A stretch of 64,000 nt of DNA from JBBDLF01 sp040879025 (lineage in GTDB: Bacteria; Pseudomonadota; Gammaproteobacteria; Pseudomonadales; Pseudohongiellaceae): the NCBI GenBank assembly GCA_040879025.1, contig JBBDLF010000039.1, positions 124,001 through 188,000 on the forward strand. The letters are read 5' to 3'. The translations under genes and the position numbers were made by a program. The notes under the pieces were generated by a model that worked only from the letters and a program-made list of their open reading frames with translations, did no database searches and had not been told where the DNA came from. Positions 43,373 to 52,417 of this stretch are shown here, in pieces. Position 1 is the first letter of the stretch. Every line of letters starts with the position of its first letter.

Positions 43373-44548
43373 TCAGGACTCTCCCGTTTCAACGGCGTAG
43401 ATGTCTGCCAGGATTTCACGCCACTGGTCGTATTGCTCTTCGACCGTGCCGGTGAGAGTAATCGTTCGATCGTCCAGACTGATTACGTTCGGCGCCACTT
43501 CACTTTCCAGAGAATCTCCCAACTCTTCCAGGGCCTGGGTGTGAATTCTTGCCTCTGCCAGTTTGTCAAAACCACTCTTGATTACATAGGCTCCCGCGCC
43601 GACTCCGACCGCGCCACCGTTCTGCATGGCGTAGTTTCCGGATGTCGCGGCGGCAATACCGCCAAGAACCACCGCCGTGCCGGTGATAAAGCGGCGCCTC
43701 GCGGAAGTCTCGAGTTCCCGTAGTTCAATGGTCTCGTGGTAACTCTGTTCCCGCCACGAGTCGTACGGCAGCTTCATCTGCCGCGCGTAGGTCGCGTAAT
43801 AGTCCTGCACGGTGTCGATAAACATGTAATCGCGTTCGCGAATGGTCTGGATTCGTTCCAGCAATGGATCATTGGCCGCCGGCAATCTGTTGACCTGATA
43901 GATTCCGTCCCGGTCCTGGCTGAGATAGCCGTCGAAGGCCCGGGGTGCGAACCGTTGCGCAAACAGAACCTGGGAGACCGCGCGAATTTCCGTGATCTCA
44001 CTGTCGGTGACATTGTCCTTGCGGAACGCCAGCAGATCATTGGCAATGGTGTTATACATTACCTGGAAGGGGTCGTTTAACTTGCGTTGGCTCTGGTCAT
44101 AATTGAACTCGCTGATCACCTCGCGATATTCGCGCGTGTACCATTGCTCGCCGGTGGAATCGCTTACCGTGACGCGCATGGTCATCGCTTCGCCATTGGA
44201 TTCAAGTATGGTGCCATCCACATGCAGGTCCATGGCGCCGGTTTCGTTGGGAAGCACACGTACGATTCCCCAATTGCCTGACCGCTGCAGGGTTTCTGCC
44301 AGCAGGAACGACGCGTAGCGGGATTCCGCCAGACGAACCTGATGATTGGTGAGCTCCTCGTCGTCGCTGGAAAGCTCATCCAGGCCCGGATCAAAGACAG
44401 CCACTCCGATATCAAGCAGCAAATCTTCACTAAGGTATTGTCCGTCCTGAATAACCTGCGTGTAGGAAGTGCTTTTCACTACCTTGGTCGAGCATGAGGT
44501 TATTCCGAGCAACAATACGGAAAATCCTATCAAGATGCGTACTGTCAT
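43373..44548 (-). CDS. Hypothetical lipoprotein in envelope gene run
   Basis: This 391-residue protein has a lipoprotein signal (GITSC, Cys19). The mature part has an N-terminal domain (about 40-170, DIGVAVFDPGLDEL, LDLHVDGTILES) that resembles the Curli/LpoB/FlgO-style fold, a central helical region, a small hydrophobic Gly/Ala-rich segment (about 285-325, FITGTAVVLGGIAAATSG) and an acidic C-terminus with TITLTGTVEEQYDQWREILADIYAVE. The hydrophobic segment could insert in a membrane. Function unknown; position suggests an outer-membrane partner of the complex. Confidence 0.78.
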   Translation of the reverse strand: MTVRILIGFSVLLLGITSCSTKVVKSTSYTQVIQDGQYLSEDLLLDIGVAVFDPGLDELSSDDEELTNHQVRLAESRYASFLLAETLQRSGNWGIVRVLPNETGAMDLHVDGTILESNGEAMTMRVTVSDSTGEQWYTREYREVISEFNYDQSQRKLNDPFQVMYNTIANDLLAFRKDNVTDSEITEIRAVSQVLFAQRFAPRAFDGYLSQDRDGIYQVNRLPAANDPLLERIQTIRERDYMFIDTVQDYYATYARQMKLPYDSWREQSYHETIELRELETSARRRFITGTAVVLGGIAAATSGNYAMQNGGAVGVGAGAYVIKSGFDKLAEARIHTQALEELGDSLESEVAPNVISLDDRTITLTGTVEEQYDQWREILADIYAVETGES

Positions 44549-44583
44549 TTTCTTTACCGCCTTATCCTTTACCGGTTCGCCAC

Positions 44584-45765
44584 CTAGTCTTCGATCAGAC
44601 CCGTATAGCGCCGGTATTCATCCCACAGTCTTTCCCGCAATTCGGGGTCCGGCTCATTCATGGCCGCTTCCCTTATTTGTCGTGCGACCACGTCGTCGTT
44701 GAGACCACTTGGTATATCTTCAGGTGGCGGGAACGTTTCCGTGCCGCGACCCTCGCCTCCGGCGGTCTGAACGCCCGCCAGAACCCCGCCCTGGCCGTTG
44801 CCGCCGGGAATGGTCATGGGCTGGTTTCCGCCGCCACCGGCGCCGGTACTGCCGCCACTGCCATCACCTTCTTCCTCTTCGTCATAAATCAACGCACCCG
44901 CCGCATTGCTTTCCGCCTGGGCGCGTTCACGTTCCGCGAGAATGCGGCCATCGAAAACTTCATAACCCTGTCTGAGTCGCCCATCGAGGATTGCCACCTG
45001 CTCCTGGCTGGTAGTTGCGCTGGTACCGCGGCCCGAACTGGTGGCGCCTGTGCCTGTGCCTGCGTCGGAACCTGACGCGGAAGCAGTGGCGGCTCCGGCC
45101 GAATCTGACCCGAACGTGCCATCCGGTAGTGTATCGAGGGAGTAATCCCCCCCGTTGCCGGAACTGCCTGCTCCCGCCGTCGTACTGCGCGCGCCGCTGT
45201 CGCTGCCTGATGAATCAGAACCGGAGGACCCCGTTTGACTTCCCGGCGGATTACCCCCTGTCCCAGGCAGGTTGCCGCCTGAAACAACCGTACCGGTGCC
45301 GCTCGAAGTCGAACCGGAGCTGCCCGCGGTTTGTGTACTGCCTCCCTGGGGACTGCCCTGGGGACTGGAGTTGCCTGAACTGCTTGAACTGGACGACGAA
45401 GACGACGTTGACGAGGGAAATGAGCCGGTATCACCCTGGCTGGACGAGGGTGTGCTCGGGAACGGGCTCGAGGAACCGCTCTGGCTGGACGACGGCGTAC
45501 TTGGGATCGAGCTGGGCGAACTGCTCTGGCTGCTCGACGAGGGTGTGCTCGGGAACGGGCTGGAACTGCTGCTCGAACTGCTCGAAGGCGACGGGGGTGA
45601 TGGCAACCCTGCAGAACTGGACGACGAAGACGACGAAGACGATGACGATGAACTCGGCATACTTGTGGAACTGGAGCTCTGTTGCTGGCTGGATGACTCG
45701 CAGGCGACCAGCACCAGAGCCAGGCCTCCCGCGCTCAGGTATTTGAACAGGTTTTCAGTTTTCAT
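44584..45765 (-). CDS. Extremely serine-rich lipoprotein
   Basis: This 393-residue lipoprotein (lipobox LVAC, Cys22) is dominated by low complexity: about residues 25-135 are nearly all Ser with Pro, Thr and Gln, including repeated FPSTPSSS units, followed by a Gly/Ser/Thr-rich part (about 135-250). A more ordered tail (SQEQVAILDGRLRQGYEVFD and, at the end, NEPDPELRERLWDEYRRY) is likely the functional end. The Ser tract is coded by runs of related codons, consistent with repeat expansion. By inference it is a flexible tether from the outer membrane. The ATG at 45765 fits the GGGGG site better than the one at 45771. Confidence 0.82.
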   Translation of the reverse strand: MKTENLFKYLSAGGLALVLVACESSSQQQSSSSTSMPSSSSSSSSSSSSSSAGLPSPPSPSSSSSSSSSPFPSTPSSSSQSSSPSSIPSTPSSSQSGSSSPFPSTPSSSQGDTGSFPSSTSSSSSSSSSSGNSSPQGSPQGGSTQTAGSSGSTSSGTGTVVSGGNLPGTGGNPPGSQTGSSGSDSSGSDSGARSTTAGAGSSGNGGDYSLDTLPDGTFGSDSAGAATASASGSDAGTGTGATSSGRGTSATTSQEQVAILDGRLRQGYEVFDGRILAERERAQAESNAAGALIYDEEEEGDGSGGSTGAGGGGNQPMTIPGGNGQGGVLAGVQTAGGEGRGTETFPPPEDIPSGLNDDVVARQIREAAMNEPDPELRERLWDEYRRYTGLIED

Positions 45766-45771
45766 CTGCAT

Positions 45772-46134
45772 ATGCCCCCGGCCTGTTTATGTCTCGTGAT
45801 GCGGTCAGGCTCGCCGTGGTTGATAATTGACCCCGATTTTAACTATCTAACGATATTCCAGACTTTCGGCGCAATTTGCTGCAATTAGTCGCAGAAAAGG
45901 GCTGGGCGACGGTCTGACCCGTCCTGTCTATTCTATCCTTCTTCCTGTCCATGCGCCGGTCTATCGTACTATTTATCGCAGGATTCCGCCGAAATCCACT
46001 GCAATGTGGCGCTGCGCCGCCTGCATTTTCTCATTTTCCCTCGCAATCGCTTAATCAGCCCTTAACAGGACCGCGCCGACGGGATCAAACTTCTGACAGG
46101 TACTGAAAATAGGTCTGATACCAACGCAGCAGGA
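45772..46134. other. Intergenic region before the serine-rich lipoprotein
   Basis: This 363-bp gap between two minus-strand genes contains no supported ORF, RNA gene or clear terminator. It is the largest gap in the envelope gene run, so a promoter for the downstream genes could be here, but I found no convincing -35/-10 pair. Confidence 0.5.
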
Positions 46135-47568
46135 TCAATACCAGTACCGGTATCTGAAATGGTTGGCCTCGCTGGTGACAGCCTCTCCGTCTATTACAAT
46201 GGGCCTGAATCGGGTATCCCGCAATTCCCGTCTCAGCCGGGTCAAAACCCTGTCGTTCTCTTCGGTTTCCTCAGTGAGTACGTCAATTTCTGTGACCACC
46301 CCGTAATTGGTTACGGTAAACAGGAAATCCGCGTAGCCGGAGGCCAGCGGCCTGTCGACGGAGGAAGCGGCCAATGTCAATGTCTCCTCAAAGTGCTCAA
46401 AAACCGGAAGCGGTACAACCTGCTGAAAATAGTCGCGGGCGACCCTGTCTTCTCCTTCGATGCTTTCAAGTATCTCGTAGGCCTGCTGATACCGATCCGT
46501 CGCAGAGCGACGACGATCAAAGTACAGATACCAGTCCCCCATCTGCGTCACTGCTTCGGCCAACTGCAATTCCTCGCCTTCCCGGGAAGCATGGTAGGCG
46601 ATAATGTCCCGTAGCGCCTGCTCCCCCTCACTGTAACCCTGAGTGTGCATCACCGGTGTTTCGCTGAGACGGGAACGATGTTCATCCCGGGCGGTGCGGT
46701 ACTGAGGTGTATCCAGTTCTACCATCAACAACCGATTGCGCGTGGCCAGAAACGCGGAGTCCGCCATTTCGCTGAGATAACTGACGAAACGTTCATCACT
46801 TTTGCCGAAGTGGATATCGACAATTCTGGCGGCCGATTCAAACAGGAAGTACGCATTGGCCAGTCTCAGCCCCAGGGCGTCACCGACACCAAGGTGAAAT
46901 GCCCGCACATTCCAGTTGGCCAGTCTTTCGTAGGCGGGAATCATCCGCGGGTCTTCTTTGCCATAAGCGCGTCCCTGGATGTGGAACAGGTAGTTCTGGT
47001 AGTGATCCGCTTGCTCCCAGTTTTGGAGCGCCAGGTGGCTTTCTATCAGATCGTCCACTGCCGGGATTTGTTCTAGACTGTACAATCCCGAATGAATGCG
47101 GTTCACCTGCATCGCGCGCGAGAACGCGTCGGCCGCCTCGAGGTGTGAGCCCTGTTGCTGGTACAGTTCCCCCAAAGAGGACAGTTCCTGGGCCAGGCTC
47201 CGCTCCCACGCACCACCATCGGACTCGAGCGCGGTCACGGTCTGACGGTAAAGCTCAATACTATCCACTACATCCAGAGCGCTGTCATCTTCACTCGGTT
47301 CGCCGACGAAATTCTGCATCGCATAGTCGGGAAAAGGCGGATCGATCCCGTTCGTGACCGGCTGCGGCCGATCGATGATAAGCATGCGGGAAATATCAGG
47401 CAGTTGACGTTGGTCCTGGCTGTCGACCTCGACCCGTGCATCGCTGACACGTTCAGATTTACCCGCTTCCGGATCCTGGGCATGCAGAGATGCGCTGAAA
47501 AAGGCGCCGGAAAGCAGGAGCGGAACAATAATTGATGCGGCGGAGTGGGGTTTTATCGAAATGAGCAT
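46135..47568 (-). CDS. Secreted helical-repeat protein with TonB-like C-terminal domain
   Basis: This 477-residue protein has a cleavable signal peptide (cleavage likely after SLHA, residue 30), a helical TPR-like middle (about 80-370; e.g. YQQQGSHLEAADAFSRAMQV, AYEILESIEGEDRVARDYF) and a C-terminal region (about 405-477) with TNYGVVTEIDVLTEE, LRRELRDTRFRPIVIDGEAV and NHFRYRYWY, a pattern typical of TonB energy-transduction C-terminal domains. It lacks the membrane anchor of TonB. As the likely first gene of the envelope run it may link the machine to an outer-membrane partner. A 277-bp gap precedes it, where no strong promoter or ribosome-binding site is obvious. Confidence 0.78.
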   Translation of the reverse strand: MLISIKPHSAASIIVPLLLSGAFFSASLHAQDPEAGKSERVSDARVEVDSQDQRQLPDISRMLIIDRPQPVTNGIDPPFPDYAMQNFVGEPSEDDSALDVVDSIELYRQTVTALESDGGAWERSLAQELSSLGELYQQQGSHLEAADAFSRAMQVNRIHSGLYSLEQIPAVDDLIESHLALQNWEQADHYQNYLFHIQGRAYGKEDPRMIPAYERLANWNVRAFHLGVGDALGLRLANAYFLFESAARIVDIHFGKSDERFVSYLSEMADSAFLATRNRLLMVELDTPQYRTARDEHRSRLSETPVMHTQGYSEGEQALRDIIAYHASREGEELQLAEAVTQMGDWYLYFDRRRSATDRYQQAYEILESIEGEDRVARDYFQQVVPLPVFEHFEETLTLAASSVDRPLASGYADFLFTVTNYGVVTEIDVLTEETEENDRVLTRLRRELRDTRFRPIVIDGEAVTSEANHFRYRYWY

Positions 47569-47845
47569 TCTGATTCAACACCAACTGGAGGACGAAAACT
47601 GCCGGGCTGAAAATAAGACACCAGACGACAGGCAACACTTGCAAGGTTTCATCAAATTCAAGTAAAAAATCATCCTCTCACGACAGTCCGTGTCTTGAGT
47701 TAGACAGTTATACAACGCCGATTATCCCCTGTAAACCGATGCCCGGTGTCTATCGCAACGAGACCCTGAAACGCTGCCTTTACAGCGTCACAAATGACAG
47801 CCGATGTCCATAGGGTTGATTTTGTATCAACCGACAGAAATATCC

Positions 47846-49897
47846 CTACTCCGGCCTTTCGCGAGTCAGAAAAATGTTGCCGTGCTCATCGGTCTCTGCG
47901 CACCATCGGTCCGCAACAAACGTTGTCGCGGCGAAATCTGTTATTACGGCGGGACCCGTGAGGCGGCTTCCCGCTTTCAACGCCGTCCTTGCATACGACG
48001 GCACAGCACTGTTTTTCCAGGTCCGTGTAGCGCGGGTATGTGCGAGCGAACCGGAAGACACCGCGAACTCCGACTCCACCCGACCCTCGACTTTCGGTAA
48101 CGGCGGCGGCTTACGATCGGAGATGACATTCACGCGCAGGTTGACCAGTTCGACCGGCTGGTCCATGCGGTGACCGTAACGCGACTCATGCAATTCATGA
48201 AACCGAACCAGCGCCTTGTCCCTGTTGATCCACGGAATGTTCAGCGTGAACGACTGCCCGCGATAGCACAGATCTAAACTCAATGAGTGCCGTATCAACT
48301 CTTCCGGCTCACCCTCCGCCCGCAACTGCTCATAACCTTGTCCGACCAACTGTTCAAACCTGCTTTCGATTTCATCTTCATCCAGACGCATTAATTCGGT
48401 TTTGACCGTTTTGGAAAATTGGCGTCCCCGAGCCGCCACCACCATACCCAGTGCGGAAAGCACACCACCGAAAACCGGAACCATGGCCTTTCTCATCTCC
48501 AGGCTTTCGGCCAGCGCGCAGACATGCAGGCCGCCAGCACCACCGAAACTGGTCAGCAGAAAACCGGTCGGATCGAATCCCTTTTGAACCGAAATGAGCC
48601 GGAGCGCTCCGGCCATATGCTCATTGGCAACCCTGATGATCCCGGTGGCGGTTTCCTCCAACCCAAGCCCCATTGGCCGGGCAAGCGTCTCAACAGCGGT
48701 AACGGCCCGGTCGCGGTCCAGGGTCAAACCGCCGGCCAGCTTGCCCCGGGGCAATCTGCCAAGCACCACGTTGGCGTCGGTCACCGTGGGTTCCTCGCCG
48801 CCCAGGGTGTAACAGGCCGGACCAGGGTTGGCACCGGCGGAACGCGGTCCTACCTGTAACATGCCTCCTTCGTCCAGAAATGCCACCGACCCGCCGCCCG
48901 CGCCAATAGTGTGCATTTCCACCATGGGAACAGCCACCGGATACCCGGCGACATGACTTTCGTTGGTAATGCGAACATCTCCGTGGACCAGCGCCACGTC
49001 GGTTGATGTGCCGCCCATATCAAAGGTTATCAGACGTGGGCGGGAGATCTGTCTGCCAAGATAGACGGCCGCGGCAAGTCCCGCCGCCGGGCCTGACAGA
49101 ATCAGGTTTACCGCACGCTCTTTTGCATCAGCCACTCCCGCCGTTTCACCATGGGACTGCATGATCTGCAGCGACGCGCCGCCCACTTTTTGCTGCAGAC
49201 GGTCGAGATAGCCGCAGACAACAGGGCTGAGAGAAGCGTTCAGCCAAGTGGCAATTCCCCGCTCATACTCGCGGTATTCTGGAAGTACGGTGGATGAACG
49301 GCTGACCGGAATGCCAGGCAGTGCAGCACGAACCGCCTCTTCGATAGTCCGCTCAAAACGCTCGTCGACAAAGGAAAACAGCAGGTTGATAGCCACGGCG
49401 GCGGGCTTCAGTCTCCCAAGCCTGCCGACCAATTCTTCCAGCTCCTTATCCGTCAGTGGCTCGATGACCGAGCCGTCGGCAGCAATTCGCCCTCCCGTTT
49501 CCAGATAAAGTTCCGGCGCTACGGGAGCTTGCCGTGGCGCGAACTCAAGCTGGTACAGCGCGGGGCGAGCCTGCCGTCCCAGAGTAAGCATGTCAGCAAA
49601 CCCGTAGTTGCTGATGAACGCGGTTCTCGCTCCCGTCCCTTCCAGCACGGCGTTGGTCGCCACAGTGCTGCCGTGAACGATAAACAATTGACAGGCTTCG
49701 CTTGCGCCGGTTTTCTCGGCGTCGAGCCCCAGATCGGCCAGGCCCTTGACGATGGCTTCCTCGGGAGCCTTCGGTGTCGACAATACCTTGTGTACCGAAA
49801 TCGCCGTCTCCTCACCCTGTGGCGTTGTACTTGTTCTGATCAGCACAAAATCAGTAAACGTACCTCCAGCGTCCACGCCGAGCACCAGTCTCTCCAA
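47846..49897 (-). CDS. Hydantoinase/oxoprolinase A-type protein
   Basis: This 683-residue enzyme belongs to the HyuA/OplahA family of ATP-dependent hydantoin- and oxoproline-cleaving enzymes, which share an actin-like fold. Family marks are the N-terminal GVDAGGTFTDFVLI, HGSTVATNAVLEG, RLITFDMGGTSTDVAL and HTIGAGGGSVAFLD. TTG at 49897 is the best start and has GGGGAAG upstream. The usual partner HyuB is not in the window, so the substrate and activity cannot be assigned. It is divergent from mutM with about 70 bp between the starts. Confidence 0.92.
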   Translation of the reverse strand: MERLVLGVDAGGTFTDFVLIRTSTTPQGEETAISVHKVLSTPKAPEEAIVKGLADLGLDAEKTGASEACQLFIVHGSTVATNAVLEGTGARTAFISNYGFADMLTLGRQARPALYQLEFAPRQAPVAPELYLETGGRIAADGSVIEPLTDKELEELVGRLGRLKPAAVAINLLFSFVDERFERTIEEAVRAALPGIPVSRSSTVLPEYREYERGIATWLNASLSPVVCGYLDRLQQKVGGASLQIMQSHGETAGVADAKERAVNLILSGPAAGLAAAVYLGRQISRPRLITFDMGGTSTDVALVHGDVRITNESHVAGYPVAVPMVEMHTIGAGGGSVAFLDEGGMLQVGPRSAGANPGPACYTLGGEEPTVTDANVVLGRLPRGKLAGGLTLDRDRAVTAVETLARPMGLGLEETATGIIRVANEHMAGALRLISVQKGFDPTGFLLTSFGGAGGLHVCALAESLEMRKAMVPVFGGVLSALGMVVAARGRQFSKTVKTELMRLDEDEIESRFEQLVGQGYEQLRAEGEPEELIRHSLSLDLCYRGQSFTLNIPWINRDKALVRFHELHESRYGHRMDQPVELVNLRVNVISDRKPPPLPKVEGRVESEFAVSSGSLAHTRATRTWKNSAVPSYARTALKAGSRLTGPAVITDFAATTFVADRWCAETDEHGNIFLTRERPE

Positions 49898-49969
49898 TGT
49901 TCTTCCCCACTTGAGTGTTGCGGAGAAGGATTATAACGTAGCCACTGAATTGACGCCGCCGGAGGCCTC

Positions 49970-50785
49970 GTGCCGGAATTACCAGAAGTTGAAACCACGC
50001 GCCGCGGCATTGAGCCACACATTCTGAAACACCAGATCAAAGCGGTCCAGGTGCGCGAGTCCAGGCTGCGGTGGCCGGTAACACCCGTACTGGCGAACCG
50101 ACTGAAAGGAGAAGTGGTCAGCTCAGTTTCCCGTCGGGGAAAATATCTGTTGCTCGAAACGGCGCGGGGAACACTGGTGATTCACCTGGGCATGTCGGGA
50201 AGCCTGCGACTGGTGACGCCTGATGCCACGATAAATAAACACGACCACGTGGACATTGTGTTCAGCCATGGGCCTATCCTGCGTTATACCGATCCGCGAC
50301 GCTTTGGTTGTGTCCTCTGGGTCGAGGACAATGTTTTCAACCATCCCCTGTTACGAAATCTCGGACCCGAACCGCTGTCCGCCGAATTCAACGCTGAGTA
50401 TCTGAAGGCGCGCGCCAGGGGCCGGAAGTCCGCCGTAAAGACTTTCCTGATGGATAGCCGCACGGTGGTGGGTGTTGGCAACATCTACGCCAATGAAGCT
50501 CTCTTTGCCGCTGGTATCCGGCCCCAGGGTGCGGCCGGGCGACTCGCGCAGGGGCGATTCGACACACTGGTTGCCGCAGTGAAACACGTTCTGCAGGAGG
50601 CTCTCATGGTGGGAGGAACCACATTACGGGACTTCACTGACAGCGAGGGCCAACCTGGTTATTTCAGTCAGTCACTGCGCGTTTATGGCCGGGGCGGGTT
50701 GGCCTGTCTCAGCTGCTCGGAGCCGCTCAGGGAAATCCGGATAGGGCAACGCAGCACGGTATTTTGCCGCGCCTGCCAGCGTTAG
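49970..50785 (+). CDS. mutM: Formamidopyrimidine-DNA glycosylase
   Basis: This 271-residue enzyme removes 8-oxoguanine and other oxidised purines and cuts the abasic site. The catalytic N-terminal proline and Glu are in PELPEVETTRRGIEPH, the helix-two-turn-helix region contains MDSRTVVGVGNIYANEALF, and the C-terminal zinc finger has four cysteines in CLSCSEPL and CRACQR. The start is a GTG. Its stop is 64 bp from the convergent coaD stop. Confidence 0.97.
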   Translation: MPELPEVETTRRGIEPHILKHQIKAVQVRESRLRWPVTPVLANRLKGEVVSSVSRRGKYLLLETARGTLVIHLGMSGSLRLVTPDATINKHDHVDIVFSHGPILRYTDPRRFGCVLWVEDNVFNHPLLRNLGPEPLSAEFNAEYLKARARGRKSAVKTFLMDSRTVVGVGNIYANEALFAAGIRPQGAAGRLAQGRFDTLVAAVKHVLQEALMVGGTTLRDFTDSEGQPGYFSQSLRVYGRGGLACLSCSEPLREIRIGQRSTVFCRACQR

Positions 50786-50849
50786 GGACGTCCGGATCGG
50801 TTTATGGCCTGGTTTATCACGGCTCTGGCCTGTACCGTTACCCGCCGGC

Positions 50850-51335
50850 TCATTTGTGACGGCCGGCCTGTCGTGACATTGCGTTGGCCACGGCCGGATG
50901 CACAAACTTCGAAATGTCCCCGCCATAGGTCGCGATTTCCCGCACCAACGTGGAGGAGATATAGGAAAGGTGTTCGGCTGGCGCCAGAAACACGGTTTCT
51001 ATACCGGGATCCATTACCCGATTCATGCCCACCAGCTGGAACTCGTACTCAAAGTCCGCGACCGTACGCAAACCGCGCAGAATGATGTTCGCGCCTCGCT
51101 GTCTGACGAACTTCGTCAGCAGGGTGTCAAACGCGCAGACTTCGACGTTCTCCAGATGCCCCAGCACGGTGGCTGCCAGCTCAACCCGTGTTTCGGTGGG
51201 CAGCGAGGTGTTCTTCTGAATGTTGCTTCCCACCGCCACGATGATCCTGTCGAAAAGTCCCGATGCCCGTTCCACCAGATCCGTATGGCCGTTGGTGATG
51301 GGATTGAACGTGCCAGGGTACACGGCAATTTTCAT
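50850..51335 (-). CDS. coaD: Phosphopantetheine adenylyltransferase
   Basis: This 161-residue enzyme makes dephospho-CoA from 4'-phosphopantetheine and ATP, the penultimate step of CoA synthesis. Characteristic segments are AVYPGTFNPITNGHTDLVERA with the TxGH motif, GLRTVADFEYEFQLVGMNR and the ISSTLVREIA motif. Length is normal. It forms a run of unrelated housekeeping genes with the YheT hydrolase and rsmD upstream. Confidence 0.97.
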   Translation of the reverse strand: MKIAVYPGTFNPITNGHTDLVERASGLFDRIIVAVGSNIQKNTSLPTETRVELAATVLGHLENVEVCAFDTLLTKFVRQRGANIILRGLRTVADFEYEFQLVGMNRVMDPGIETVFLAPAEHLSYISSTLVREIATYGGDISKFVHPAVANAMSRQAGRHK

Positions 51336-51406
51336 ATTGTTCTCGCAGCCGGGGATGACGACTGCATTCTATAGGAACCGGGTTACTTGCTCAATTACAC
51401 TGACGA

Positions 51407-52417
51407 TCAGCCAGGTTCCATGAGGTGGTGAAGGATACGGGACTCCAGCCAGTCGGGGCGGGCGTCTGAGAAGAAGCCGACGTGTCCGCCCCGGTCACTG
51501 AGTTCCAGCTTCACATTATCATTCAGGCACCCCGGTTGCGGCAGTGACAGCGCGGGAATCAGCGGATCGTCGCGGCTCTGTATCAACAGGGTTGGTATTT
51601 CTATTCCCTCCAGATATCCGAGACTGCTGCTTTTATCGTAGTAGTCTTTCGCACTGCCAAACCCGTGCAGGGGCGCGGTAACGCCATCGTCAAACTGCCA
51701 GATGGAAGTGAGTCGGCGTAAATTTCCCAGAGATTCCAGAACGTTCAGTTGCGTAATGTTCCCGTTCTGGGCGAAATGCTTTTTTTTCCGTTCGATTTCA
51801 CCTACCAGTCGCCTGACGAAATAGCGACCATAAAGTTTGCCAAAACCGTGATTCATCTCCCGGGAACAGTGCGCGAGCAGAAAGGGTGTCGATACAGCCA
51901 CGGCTTTTTCCACCGCGCTGTCGGCCCCCTTCTCCCCCAGCCACTTGAGCAGCACATTGGCGCCGAGAGAAAACCCGGTAAATGCAAAGCGGCGCTCGGG
52001 AAAATCGCATCGCATCCGTTCAAACACCGCGTCCAGATCCTCGGATACACCGGAATGATACGAGCGGGCCAGCCGGTTTGTTTCGCCACTGCAACCCCTG
52101 AAATTGATCGCGGCGCTGGTAAATCCTGTAGCGGCCAGTGCTGATTGAAGCGAAAGGATATAGGTGGAGGTCGAGCACCCGCAAAGTCCGTGCAAAACCA
52201 GAACGACAGGTCTGGACGGATGATCCTCCAGGTTGGCTTCCGCCATCCAGTCAATGTCTATAAAGTCATTATCGGCAAGCTCGATTCGCTGACGACGGCG
52301 TGAGAGCGTCACAGGTGGTCTGAATTTTCGCCACACCGTCTGGGTATGCCCTTCAGGCAACCACCAGGCGGGCTTGAAAGCGAGATCCTCTAGTGCCAGG
52401 TTTAATTCATTGCTCAT
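51407..52417 (-). CDS. YheT-family alpha/beta hydrolase
   Basis: This 336-residue hydrolase belongs to the YheT/ABHD family. Typical sequences are WWLPEGHTQTVWRKF, RPVVLVLHGLCGCSTSTYILSL, FAFTGFSLGANVLLKWLGEKG with the nucleophile in GFSLGAN, and the late Asp and His in SRDDPLIPALSLP and RGGHVGFF. Substrate is uncertain, probably an ester. The ATG at 52417 was chosen; the frame is open 8 codons further. It overlaps the rsmD stop by 11 bp. Confidence 0.92.
   Translation of the reverse strand: MSNELNLALEDLAFKPAWWLPEGHTQTVWRKFRPPVTLSRRRQRIELADNDFIDIDWMAEANLEDHPSRPVVLVLHGLCGCSTSTYILSLQSALAATGFTSAAINFRGCSGETNRLARSYHSGVSEDLDAVFERMRCDFPERRFAFTGFSLGANVLLKWLGEKGADSAVEKAVAVSTPFLLAHCSREMNHGFGKLYGRYFVRRLVGEIERKKKHFAQNGNITQLNVLESLGNLRRLTSIWQFDDGVTAPLHGFGSAKDYYDKSSSLGYLEGIEIPTLLIQSRDDPLIPALSLPQPGCLNDNVKLELSDRGGHVGFFSDARPDWLESRILHHLMEPG

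Noticed and set aside
45015..45746. 243-codon frame antisense to the Ser-rich lipoprotein
   Set aside because: It is a shadow of the repeat tract, rich in Trp, Cys and Arg as expected from the complement of Ser codons.
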